Counted from the stretch's first letter, positions 1 to 6,581 are shown. The stretch is DNA of 6,676 nucleotides from Rhodospirillaceae bacterium (GCA_002722095.1 PBKG01000010.1:61696-68371); one strand, 5' to 3'. Notes: generated by a model not told the origin, from the letters alone. Translations and numbers: made by a program.

Positions 1-79
1 CGAATGCAGGAGCGTTCTGTTGTGCTGTCGCGGAAGACGCGACCAGGATGACGGTCGCTGCGAGGAGCAGTCGGCGCAT
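1..79 (-). CDS. N-terminal fragment of an exported protein (signal peptide only), cut by window edge
   Basis: The minus strand reads ATG at 77-79 and stays open for 26 codons to the window edge. The visible peptide is Met-Arg-Arg, a hydrophobic stretch (LLLAATVILVA), then SSATA followed by QQNAPAF. That is a textbook Sec signal peptide: a short basic n-region, an h-region of about 11 residues, and an A-T-A site for signal peptidase I with cleavage predicted before QQ near residue 19/20. There is no cysteine, so a lipoprotein is unlikely. The start lies 3 bases after the rnd stop (TAA-AAG-ATG), and no good Shine-Dalgarno is seen, so translation probably depends on coupling to rnd. The mature protein is outside the window and its function cannot be said. 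Confidence is helped by the perfect signal-peptide shape and operon spacing, and limited by the short length. Confidence 0.7.
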   Translation of the reverse strand, partial: MRRLLLAATVILVASSATAQQNAPAF

Positions 80-82
80 CTT

Positions 83-1246
83 TTAGCTTTGCTTTTGTGT
101 TATGAGGCGGATCGAATTGTTCTCTACCGCGATGGCAAGTTCGCCTCTTTTCAACGCCAGAGCTTGATCGCCGAAAAGATCTCTGCGCCAGCCTTTGAGC
201 GCGCGCACATTCGCATTGTCATCTGCGGCGATAAGTTCGAGATCGCCGACGCTCGCAATCAGTCGACTGGCAACGCCCGATTGTTCGCTGCATTGCTTGA
301 GCATCACTTTTAAGAGTTCGGTGACAGGGCCGATCCCGGGGGGCAGAGGGGGCTTGGTTTTCTTTACCGGCGCTTTGTCTCGGGGAACCGCTTTTCCTGT
401 TGCGATCGCCTTTAACAGAATTTCGCCGCCCTTCCCTTTAGAAAACCCGTTTGACAGGCCTCGCGTGCGGCCAAGTTCATCGAGGTTTTTCGGTGCACGA
501 GCTGCCAAGTCGAGCAGAGTATCGTCGCGGGCGATGCGGTTGCGCGGGATGTCTCGTCGCTGCGCTTCGCGCTCGCGCCAAGCGGCAACCGCTTGCAAAA
601 CGGCGAGAAATCGCGGTTCGGTGCTGCGGCTTTTGATTCGTTGCCAGATAGTGCTCGGATTTGCGTCATAGGTTTCGGTCGCGGTGAGTATCGCCATTTC
701 CTCATCCAGCCAACGAGTGCGCCCGCTCTCATCGAGTTGTTCGGCAAGCGCTTCATAGACAGTGCGCAGGTGGGTCACGTCGCCAAGCGCGTAATCGAGC
801 TGTTGCGGGCTCAAAGGTCGGCGCGACCAGTCGCTGAAACGCGATTGCTTGTTCATGCGTGCGCCGGTGATCCTTGCGACAAGCGGCTCGTAGCCGATCT
901 GGTCGCCGAATCCGCAAACCATTGCCGCCAGCTGCGTGTCAAAGATTGGCCCTGGTAGTTCGTCCATCTTGTAGAAAAAAATTTCCATGTCCTGTCGTGC
1001 GGCATGGAAAACTTTCAGGATCGAGTTGTCGCGCATCAAGTCGTATAGCGGCGTGAGGTCAATTCCATCGGCCAGAGGATCAATGATCACCGCTTCATCT
1101 GCGCCACCGATTTGGATCAAGCACAGGATCGGATAGTAGGTGCGTTCGCGCATGAATTCTGTGTCGACAGTCAGAAAGGGAGTGCCTTTCTGACGTGTGC
1201 AGAATGCGGCGAGAGTTTCACTATCGGTGATTGGAACTATCGACAT
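83..1246 (-). CDS. rnd: Ribonuclease D (3'-5' exoribonuclease)
   Basis: RNase D trims the 3' ends of tRNA precursors and other small stable RNAs in the cytoplasm. The protein is 387 aa from the ATG at 1246, close to the 375 aa of the E. coli enzyme. DEDDy exonuclease residues are all visible: Exo I VDTEF (Asp28, Glu30), Exo II HAARQDME (Asp86) and Exo III YALGD (Tyr152, Asp156). A HRDC domain follows at about 207-287 (AWREREAQRRDIPRNRI, LDELGRTRGLS), then a C-terminal helical region. A longer GTG start at 1264 (adding MYPCRT) is also open. I prefer 1246 because the family usually begins a few residues before the 'T-x-x-x-L-x-x-F-C' helix; neither start has a clear Shine-Dalgarno. The gene is divergent from aspS and is followed after 3 bases by a gene for an exported protein. 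A perfect 10-bp hairpin lies in codons 18-26. Confidence 0.95.
   Translation of the reverse strand: MSIVPITDSETLAAFCTRQKGTPFLTVDTEFMRERTYYPILCLIQIGGADEAVIIDPLADGIDLTPLYDLMRDNSILKVFHAARQDMEIFFYKMDELPGPIFDTQLAAMVCGFGDQIGYEPLVARITGARMNKQSRFSDWSRRPLSPQQLDYALGDVTHLRTVYEALAEQLDESGRTRWLDEEMAILTATETYDANPSTIWQRIKSRSTEPRFLAVLQAVAAWREREAQRRDIPRNRIARDDTLLDLAARAPKNLDELGRTRGLSNGFSKGKGGEILLKAIATGKAVPRDKAPVKKTKPPLPPGIGPVTELLKVMLKQCSEQSGVASRLIASVGDLELIAADDNANVRALKGWRRDLFGDQALALKRGELAIAVENNSIRLITQKQS
1170..1194. repeat. Perfect 10-bp hairpin within the 5' part of rnd
   Basis: Arms GTCAGAAAGG (1170-1179) and CCTTTCTGAC (1185-1194) are exactly complementary, with a 5-base loop. It covers rnd codons 18-26 (Arg18 to Thr26), just before the Exo I motif. 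Neither strand has a T-run after it, so it is not a classical terminator. Confidence 0.75.
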
Positions 1247-1419
1247 CGTGCGACAGGGATACACCCATTTTTCGTGCCGTCAAAGGATAGCCGTCACCGG
1301 TCGATTACGGGCCGGTAGAAAACACTGCTTTTTGGTGAGCTCAAAATCGCCCTAATCTTGACAACCGCTACGAATCCATGCCCTTTGCGGCGGATTTCCA
1401 AGCGATACAGTTGGCCGAT
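1247..1419. promoter_or_regulatory. Divergent rnd/aspS intergenic region
   Basis: This stretch must carry the promoters of both rnd (minus) and aspS (plus). On the plus strand a perfect TTGACA lies at 1358-1363, but no convincing -10 box sits 16-18 bases downstream (1381-1386 is CCCTTT). If it is a real -35, transcription would begin near 1395, which suits an aspS start at 1420 and not at 1378. On the minus strand TTGACG (complement of 1278-1283) is followed 16 bases later by TATCCC (complement of 1256-1261); this would give rnd a near-leaderless transcript and again favours the ATG at 1246. ACCGG (1296-1300) and CCGGT (1312-1316) form a short inverted repeat between them. All of these are weak pattern matches. 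Confidence 0.3.
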
Positions 1420-3204
1420 ATGCATCTCTACCGCACCCATAACTGCGACGCGTTGCGTCTTGAAAATGCAGACGAACAGGTACGTTTGTCGGGCTGGGTT
1501 CACCGTATGCGTGACCACGGCAATTTATTGTTTGTCGATTTGCGTGATCACTATGGGATTACCCAATGCGTGATCGATGTTTCCAGTGAGCTTTTCGCTG
1601 AAGTGGAATCTTTGACAAACGAGTCCGTCATTACCGTCACCGGGCCGGTCAAAAAACGTTCCGACGAAACCATCAACACGAATATTCCAACCGGCGAAGT
1701 CGAAGTGTGGATCGAAGAAGTCGCACTGCAAGCTGCTGCTGCCGCTTTACCCATGCCGGTCAACCAGGATGCGGGTTATCCCGAAGACATCCGGCTTCGC
1801 TATCGATTTCTAGATCTCCGCCGTGAAGAACTTCACAACAATATTGTTCTGCGCTCAGCGGTAATCTCATCGATCCGCCGCCGTATGATCGAAGGCGGAT
1901 TTACAGAGTTTCAAACGCCGATTTTGACATCGTCATCTCCCGAAGGTGCGCGGGACTTTCTCGTGCCTAGTCGTTTGCATCCCGGCCAGTTCTATGCGCT
2001 GCCCCAAGCCCCTCAGCAGTTCAAACAATTGCTGATGGTTGCGGGCTTTGATCGTTATTTTCAGATTGCGCCGTGTTTTCGCGATGAAGACGCTCGTGCC
2101 GATCGTTCTCCCGGCGAGTTTTATCAGCTCGATTTCGAAATGTCGTTTGTCACCCAAGAGGATGTTTTCGATGCTATCGAGCCGGTAATTGCCGGTGTTT
2201 TCGAAGAGTTTGCCGACGGGCGCTCGGTAACAAAAACGCCGTTCCCGAGAATTCCGTTCGACGAATCGATGATGAAATACGGCAGCGACAAGCCGGACCT
2301 CAGAAATCCCTTGATTATTTCGGATGTCACCGAGGCGTTTCGCGGTTCGAATTTCGGCATTTTTGCCAAAGCGGTGGACGGTGGGTCGGTCGTGCGTGCG
2401 ATCCCGGCGCCTGGCGCAGGAAGCCAGCCACGGAGCTATTTCGATAAACTGAACGATTGGGCCCGCGATGAAGGTGCGGCAGGGCTCGGATATATCGTAT
2501 TCGAAAACGGCGGCGGCAAAGGGCCGATCGCGCGTAACCTCGAAGAGGAGCGCGTTGCCTCGATCCGCGAAGCGACGGGGTTAGGCGATGGCGACGCGGT
2601 CTTTTTCGCTTGCGACAAGCCGAATGGGGCGGCGCGCTTCGCCGGCATCGTCCGCGATCGCGTCGGTGCGGATCTTGAGTTGATCGAAGGGGGGCGGTTC
2701 GATTTTTGCTGGATCGTCGATTATCCCATGTACGAGCTCGACGAAACGACGGGCAAGATCGAATTCAGCCACAATCCGTTTTCGATGCCCCAAGGTGGAC
2801 TTGAAGCCTTGAACTCGGACGATCCGCTCGAGATCAAGGCCTACCAGTACGATATTGTCTGCAATGGGGTTGAGTTGTCCTCGGGCGCCATTCGAAATCA
2901 TCTGCCCGAAATCATGTACAAGGCATTCGAAATTGCCGGCTATGGCCCCGATGTAGTCGAAGAGCGTTTTGGCGGAATGCTGAATGCACTCAAATTCGGC
3001 GCGCCACCACACGGTGGTTCGGCACCTGGTATCGATCGCATTGTCATGCTGTTGGCAGACGAACCCAATATCCGTGAGGTGGTCGCGTTCCCGATGAACC
3101 AACAGGCACAGGACCTGATGATGGGGGCGCCGAACGAAGTTGACGAGCAGCACCTGCGTGAATTGCATTTGCGGGTAAAACTGCCTCCGGAGGAGAAGGA
3201 GTAG
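1420..3204 (+). CDS. aspS: Aspartyl-tRNA synthetase, bacterial type
   Basis: This class IIb synthetase charges tRNA with aspartate in the cytoplasm. From the ATG at 1420 it is 594 aa, matching the roughly 590 aa of bacterial AspRS. An OB-fold anticodon-binding domain covers about 1-110 ([10 protein letters not shown]), then the catalytic core with motif 2 ([10 protein letters not shown], Arg221), the bacterial GAD insertion at about 290-420, and motif 3 (GGSAPGIDR, Arg540). An in-frame ATG at 1378 would add 14 residues. I chose 1420 because homologues start M-x-x-Y-R-T-H just before the OB fold, and because the only -35-like box lies too close to 1378; neither ATG has a strong Shine-Dalgarno. 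His33 in 'RDHG' matches non-discriminating AspRS, which also charges tRNA-Asn for later amidation by GatCAB, but the second diagnostic position is Glu83, so specificity is left open. Confidence 0.97.
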   Translation: MHLYRTHNCDALRLENADEQVRLSGWVHRMRDHGNLLFVDLRDHYGITQCVIDVSSELFAEVESLTNESVITVTGPVKKRSDETINTNIPTGEVEVWIEEVALQAAAAALPMPVNQDAGYPEDIRLRYRFLDLRREELHNNIVLRSAVISSIRRRMIEGGFTEFQTPILTSSSPEGARDFLVPSRLHPGQFYALPQAPQQFKQLLMVAGFDRYFQIAPCFRDEDARADRSPGEFYQLDFEMSFVTQEDVFDAIEPVIAGVFEEFADGRSVTKTPFPRIPFDESMMKYGSDKPDLRNPLIISDVTEAFRGSNFGIFAKAVDGGSVVRAIPAPGAGSQPRSYFDKLNDWARDEGAAGLGYIVFENGGGKGPIARNLEEERVASIREATGLGDGDAVFFACDKPNGAARFAGIVRDRVGADLELIEGGRFDFCWIVDYPMYELDETTGKIEFSHNPFSMPQGGLEALNSDDPLEIKAYQYDIVCNGVELSSGAIRNHLPEIMYKAFEIAGYGPDVVEERFGGMLNALKFGAPPHGGSAPGIDRIVMLLADEPNIREVVAFPMNQQAQDLMMGAPNEVDEQHLRELHLRVKLPPEEKE

Positions 3205-3335
3205 CGCAGGCATTAATGCTGCCATGGATCGTCCACAAGCATCTTCGAATCTGGGCTACGCGAAATCGCTGCAAATATTAGGATAGGGTGTTTCTCGTGG
3301 TCGTGAAAAACCGTGAAATGCTCTAAATTCGGCCG
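3205..3335. other. aspS-eipB intergenic spacer
   Basis: The spacer holds the end signal of aspS and the promoter of eipB, but neither is clear. Just after the aspS stop, GCAG (3206-3209) and CTGC (3219-3222) flank the palindrome CATTAATG (3211-3218), which could form a short stem with one bulged base. No T-run follows, so I do not call it a Rho-independent terminator. Near eipB, CTAAAT at 3323-3328 resembles a -10 box but sits only 7 bases before the start codon. The octamer CGTGAAAA/CGTGAAAT occurs twice at 3302-3319. eipB has no recognisable Shine-Dalgarno beyond GGCC next to the ATG. Confidence 0.4.
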
Positions 3336-4190
3336 ATGAAATTGACCATAAGCAACCATTACAGTCCATTCGCACTTGCCGCCTTGCTGATATTTTTCGG
3401 CTTCCAGGCGTCATCTGCGGTATCGGGTCCACTTGGTGCCGTGGCCGACAAAATCGCACCGCATCGGGCGGCCTATGAACTCAAGCTGGAAGAGGTCGTT
3501 TCGGGTAGCCAAATCGTCCATGCAGAAGGTTTCATGAGCTTCGATTGGCTACGCCGGTGTGACGGTTGGACCAGCGATCAACGGCTTTTCCTGGTGATCA
3601 CATATCCTGAAAATCGCACCATTAAATTCAAAGCGGTGTCGGTTACCTGGGAATCCGATGATGGGCTTCGATTTCGTTTTAACATCAGCAGCGACGGCGT
3701 GGGCGATGAAGAGGAGCGAATCGTTGGCGAAGCGACATTGAAGCGGATTGGCGGGCCGGGCGAAGTCAAATACGAATCACCCAAAGGCAAGAAGGAGAAG
3801 TTGCCCGCGGGCACTGTATTTCCCACGCGCCATACGCTGCTTCTGTTGCAAAAGGCACTTAGCGGTGAGCGCTTCGATAAGCAAAAAGTCTTCGACGGTG
3901 GCGAACTAAAAGGTGTTTCTCCGGTAACTGCCATTTTCTTTCCGAAACAGGCCAAAATCGATTTGCCGAAGCCGGTCAAAGGCTATTCGCCAAAACCGGT
4001 GTTTCCTATGAAGCTTGCTTTCTTCGCGCCGTCTGGCGGCGATGCCGCGCAGGATTCGTTGCCGGAATCGGAATATAAGATTTTCTATCAGGCCAATGGG
4101 GTCGCCCCCCGGCTCCACTTGAATTTTGGCGATTTTAAATTTCGCGGCGACATGATCGGGTTCGAGCGGCTGCCGAAACCGGAATGCTAG
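3336..4190 (+). CDS. eipB: EipB/DUF1849-family periplasmic envelope-integrity protein
   Basis: I recognise this 284-aa protein as the DUF1849 family, whose studied member is Brucella EipB, a periplasmic beta-spiral protein needed for cell-envelope integrity. Residues 1-29 form a signal peptide: Lys2, hydrophobic core FALAALLIFFGF, and a site after QASSA. The mature part begins with the family hallmarks PHRAAYELKL (42-51), GFMSFDW (65-71) and RRCDGW (73-78). Later come GEATLKRIGGPGEVKY, FPTRHTLLLLQKA and the C-terminal FGDFKFRGDMIGFERL. There are exactly two cysteines, Cys75 and Cys284 (the last residue); in EipB the equivalent pair forms a disulfide, so export to an oxidising compartment fits. 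Length matches the roughly 280 aa of the family. It is transcribed like aspS but 131 bases away, so an own promoter is likely. It ends 3 bases from the convergent dinB stop. Confidence 0.88.
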   Translation: MKLTISNHYSPFALAALLIFFGFQASSAVSGPLGAVADKIAPHRAAYELKLEEVVSGSQIVHAEGFMSFDWLRRCDGWTSDQRLFLVITYPENRTIKFKAVSVTWESDDGLRFRFNISSDGVGDEEERIVGEATLKRIGGPGEVKYESPKGKKEKLPAGTVFPTRHTLLLLQKALSGERFDKQKVFDGGELKGVSPVTAIFFPKQAKIDLPKPVKGYSPKPVFPMKLAFFAPSGGDAAQDSLPESEYKIFYQANGVAPRLHLNFGDFKFRGDMIGFERLPKPEC

Positions 4191-4193
4191 CCC

Positions 4194-5468
4194 TCAGGTG
4201 CCTTTGCGGATGGCACCGCTGCCATGTTTGTCGCGGACGGCGTTGAGTGCCGTATCGAGCCTGGTGTCGCCTAATTTCATTTTGTCGAACAAGTCGGGTG
4301 GGTCGGCCTTTACCGCTTCGGTGAGATCGCCCGCACCGACTCCGATTAGCCGGTAGGCAGTGCCATTGGACTCCTTCTCCAGCAGCCCGAGTGCTGTTTC
4401 GTAAAGCAACTCGCCCCGTTGAGTTGGGCGTCCGAGCTGACGGGTGCGAGTTAAGAGTTGAAAATCGGTCCTCTTGAGTTTCAGTGTTACCGAGCCTGCA
4501 GCGTAGGACTTGTCTTTCAAGCGCCCCGCCACTTTGTGGCAAAGTGGCTGCAACTGCGCCTTAAGTTCCTCGAAAGTGTCGATATCCTCGCGGAACGTCG
4601 TTTCGGAGGAAATACTCTTGGTCTCGCTTTGGGGTTTCACTTTGCGGTCGTCCTCGCCACGCGAAAAGCGGTAAAGCCGTGTGCCGATCGAACCATAGCG
4701 GGCGACCAAATCGCGTTCATCGATTTTTTGCAATTGGCCAATTTGGGAAATTCCGTCGCGGCGAAGTTTTGACGCAAGGGCACGCCCCACACCCCAGAGC
4801 AGACCGACCGGTTTTGGCGCCAGAAATTCCAATGCGTCGCCACGGCCGAGCACCGCAAAGCCGCGCGGCTTGTCGAGATCGGAGGCGATCTTGGCAAGAA
4901 ATTTGTTGTAACTGAGGCCGACGCTGGCAGTGACGCCGAGTTTCGTTTCGATGCGTTTGATCAGCTTCGCCAACGATGTTGCCGCAGGTACGCCGTGGAC
5001 CCCCTCGGTACCGGTAAGATCTAGAAACGCCTCGTCTATGGATATGGGCTGAACCAGCGGCGTCAGATCCCGCATCATGGTACGGATTTCCTGACCGACT
5101 GCGCGATATTTTTCCATGTTGGGCCTTATCACCACGGCGTCCGGGCAGGCAGCCCGAGCCTTGAACATGGGCATTGCCGATTTAACGCCATAGACCCTGG
5201 CCAAGTAGCAAGCGGTCGCGACGACGCCCCGTCGACCACCGCCAATTATGACCGGCCGGTCCGCAAGCGATGGGTCGTCGCGTTTTTCCACTGCGGCGTA
5301 AAATGCATCGCAATCGATATGGGCGACTGCCAGGTCGTTAAGCTCTTCGTGGCCTACGATACGCGGCGATGCACAGTCGGGGCAGCGGGTCGGCTTGCCG
5401 CGTGCGTCCTGACTAAATGCAGCGAAACACTCCCTGCAAAGTACTGGCAGGTTTTTGTCAGCACTCAT
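4194..5468 (-). CDS. dinB: DNA polymerase IV (Y-family), with N-terminal four-cysteine extension
   Basis: Y-family polymerase that copies past damaged bases, error-prone on intact DNA. The ATG at 5468 gives 424 aa. Residues 1-45 are an extension with CREC (Cys11, Cys14) and CPDC (Cys29, Cys32), a likely zinc ribbon seen in alphaproteobacterial DinB. The palm follows: Asp52 in DCDAFY, Tyr57 as steric gate, and SIDEAF with Asp145/Glu146 as metal ligands. Then come the thumb (LLWGVGRALASKLRRDGI) and little-finger domain from about 280. PDLFD at about 391-395 resembles a beta-clamp-binding motif. An upstream ATG at 5534 would overlap the ROK kinase by 77 bases; I prefer 5468, where MSADKN begins just before the cysteines. 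The start lies inside the last 11 bases of the ROK gene (ATGAGTGCTGA), so translation is coupled. No LexA box is seen because the promoter must be upstream of the kinase gene. Confidence 0.95.
   Translation of the reverse strand: MSADKNLPVLCRECFAAFSQDARGKPTRCPDCASPRIVGHEELNDLAVAHIDCDAFYAAVEKRDDPSLADRPVIIGGGRRGVVATACYLARVYGVKSAMPMFKARAACPDAVVIRPNMEKYRAVGQEIRTMMRDLTPLVQPISIDEAFLDLTGTEGVHGVPAATSLAKLIKRIETKLGVTASVGLSYNKFLAKIASDLDKPRGFAVLGRGDALEFLAPKPVGLLWGVGRALASKLRRDGISQIGQLQKIDERDLVARYGSIGTRLYRFSRGEDDRKVKPQSETKSISSETTFREDIDTFEELKAQLQPLCHKVAGRLKDKSYAAGSVTLKLKRTDFQLLTRTRQLGRPTQRGELLYETALGLLEKESNGTAYRLIGVGAGDLTEAVKADPPDLFDKMKLGDTRLDTALNAVRDKHGSGAIRKGT
4528..4548. repeat. Perfect 9-bp hairpin within dinB
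   Basis: Arms GCCACTTTG (4528-4536) and CAAAGTGGC (4540-4548) are exactly complementary around the 3-base loop TGG. It lies in dinB codons for about residues 307-314 (QPLCHKVA) at the start of the little-finger domain. No T-run follows on either strand. Confidence 0.75.
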
Positions 5469-6390
5469 CGTCAATTTTGTCTTCTTTGTTATCCCACAGC
5501 CATGCGGCGCCACGTACGCCGCTCGAATCTCCAAATTTAGGGGGTACTAGCTTGGTATCGACCCGATCGGAGAAAACCCATCCCGCCCAGCGCGCGGGAA
5601 CGGCCTCATAGAGTTCTGTAATATTCGACAATCCGCCGCCTAGTACGATGATCTCCGGGTCGAGCATGTTGATCACCGTGCTCAGCGCACGGGCCATTCG
5701 GTCGACATAGTCTTCGAGACTTCGTTTGCAATCCCCGTCTCCTTTGCCTGCGTTAGCAACGATTTCCTCCGCACTAATTCTATTGCCGAACGCGGCCTCA
5801 TGCTGTGCTTCGAAGCCGGTACCGGACAAAAAAGTCTCTATCGTACCAAATTTGCCATCGGTTCCTTGTAATCCCGGAATTTCATCCGGCCTTGGCCATG
5901 GCAACGGGTTGTGGCCCCATTCGCCGGCAATAGCATTCGTTCCGGTGACAGGTTTGCCATCGATGACCAGCCCGCCGCCGCAACCGGTACCGATGATAAC
6001 GCCGAAAACGACGGCGGCACCCGCAGCTGCGCCATCCTTGGCTTCGGAAACCGCGAAACAATTGGCGTCATTAACCATTTTGATCGGCCGTTTGAGGAGC
6101 TTCTCAAGGTCTTGATCGAAAGGATGGTCGTTCAACGGCGAGTTGAATGCGTTTTTGATTAGGCCTGTCGCCGGCGAAATCGTGCCCGGAATCGAAAATC
6201 CTACGGTGCAATGGGTGCCGAGTTCGTCCTCTGCGGCCGCAACCAGCTCTCCGATGGTCTCTACGGTCGCATCGTAGTCGGTTTTCGGAGTGGCGACGCG
6301 CTTTCGAAGCAGGAATTTCCCATCCGTATCGAGAGCGGCAATTTCTATTTTGGTGCCACCGACATCAACGCCAAGTCGCGGCCGGTTCAT
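5458..6390 (-). CDS. ROK-family sugar kinase, fructokinase (Mak)-like, zinc-site cysteines absent
   Basis: This 310-aa protein phosphorylates a hexose with ATP in the cytoplasm; its closest remembered relative is E. coli Mak (manno/fructokinase). Matches include VDVGGTK (8-14, phosphate loop), GFSIPGTISP, VNDANCFAVSEA (Asp108, catalytic base), VIIGTGCGGG (131-140), GEWGHNPLPW (156-165, sugar-contacting Glu157 and His160), IETFLSGTGFE, LDPEIIVLGGGLSN and the C-terminal GDSSGVRGAAWLW, which is nearly the Mak C-terminus. Where Mak and most ROK proteins have CxCGxxxC before IETF, this protein has GLQGTDGKFGT (173-183): no cysteine and about three extra residues. The start is firm: an in-frame TAA lies 12 codons upstream with no ATG, GTG or TTG between. 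A GAGG (6393-6396) sits only 2 bases before the ATG. Substrate could be fructose, mannose or another hexose. It overlaps dinB by 11 bases. Confidence 0.9.
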   Translation of the reverse strand: MNRPRLGVDVGGTKIEIAALDTDGKFLLRKRVATPKTDYDATVETIGELVAAAEDELGTHCTVGFSIPGTISPATGLIKNAFNSPLNDHPFDQDLEKLLKRPIKMVNDANCFAVSEAKDGAAAGAAVVFGVIIGTGCGGGLVIDGKPVTGTNAIAGEWGHNPLPWPRPDEIPGLQGTDGKFGTIETFLSGTGFEAQHEAAFGNRISAEEIVANAGKGDGDCKRSLEDYVDRMARALSTVINMLDPEIIVLGGGLSNITELYEAVPARWAGWVFSDRVDTKLVPPKFGDSSGVRGAAWLWDNKEDKIDDEC

Positions 6391-6457
6391 AACCTCATGC
6401 TCGAACAGAATGCCATCGTCGTCCTGTTACGAATGACCTATATTAATGAGACAATAT

Positions 6458-6469
6458 GTAACACGTTAC
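6458..6469. repeat. Inverted repeat GTAAC-N2-GTTAC
   Basis: Perfect 5-bp arms GTAAC (6458-6462) and GTTAC (6465-6469) separated by AC. It lies in the AT-rich centre of the divergent region and overlaps the left arm of the larger inverted repeat at 6460-6482. The short, tight spacing suits a DNA-binding site more than an RNA hairpin. Confidence 0.4.
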
Positions 6470-6482
6470 TACTGGACGTGTT
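6460..6482. repeat. Inverted repeat with 7-bp arms, possible operator
   Basis: Perfect arms AACACGT (6460-6466) and ACGTGTT (6476-6482) flank a 9-base spacer. The right arm overlaps the possible -35 box of divK at 6473-6478, a position from which a bound protein could control divK. Whether anything binds is not known. Confidence 0.4.
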
Positions 6483-6492
6483 GTGCGGTCTC

Positions 6493-6503
6493 GTGTTTTA
6501 CAC
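6493..6503. repeat. Inverted repeat GTGT-TTT-ACAC
   Basis: GTGT (6493-6496) and ACAC (6500-6503) flank TTT. An alternative larger pairing uses GTTGTG (6480-6485) with CACAAC (6501-6506). It overlaps the weak divK -10 candidate at 6496-6501. Short enough to be chance on its own; of note because it shares the ACAC/GTGT element with the repeat at 6460-6482. Confidence 0.3.
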
Positions 6504-6575
6504 AACCATGCGAATGGCGAGTGGCGCCTGTATCGGCGTAAACGCGAAGATCGCTAAGGGAACAAGGTGTGGTCC

Positions 6576-6581
6576 AAGGAG
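6576..6581 (+). promoter_or_regulatory. Strong Shine-Dalgarno of divK
   Basis: AAGGAG sits 6 bases before the ATG at 6588, the strongest ribosome-binding site in the window. It fixes the divK start. The flanking TGGTCC (6570-6575) could pair weakly with GGAgCCA (6578-6584), but the loop is too tight to be a convincing switch. Confidence 0.85.

Noticed and set aside
195..671. Open frame of 158 codons on the plus strand
   Set aside because: It runs antisense to rnd, whose motifs are all intact; the Ser/Arg-rich translation resembles no family and looks like a codon-bias shadow.
1372..1376. GANTC (CcrM methylation) sites upstream of aspS and at 3247-3251 upstream of eipB
   Set aside because: About two such sites are expected by chance in the intergenic DNA here, and many more lie inside the genes.
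3184..3193. Ten-base palindrome CCTCCGGAGG at the end of aspS
   Set aside because: It encodes part of the Pro-Pro-Glu-Glu tail and has no loop or T-run; chance is enough to explain it.
2581..3225. Open frame of 214 codons on the minus strand
   Set aside because: It is antisense to the catalytic and motif 3 part of aspS; no recognisable domain in the translation.
3189..3281. Purine-rich Shine-Dalgarno-like run at 3189-3201 followed by a 21-codon frame (ATG 3216, TAG 3279)
   Set aside because: The spacing of about 15 bases is too long, the run encodes the Glu/Lys-rich AspRS tail, and the peptide has no signal or motif.
4197..4217. GGTGCC/GGCACC hairpin at the eipB-dinB convergence, considered as a terminator
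   Set aside because: Only 6 bp, it lies in the last codons of dinB (GAIRKGT), and neither strand has a T-run after it.
6443..6446. TTAA upstream of divK, considered as a CtrA site because divK is CtrA-controlled in Caulobacter
   Set aside because: No second TTAA lies 7 bases away on either side, so only a half-site is present.
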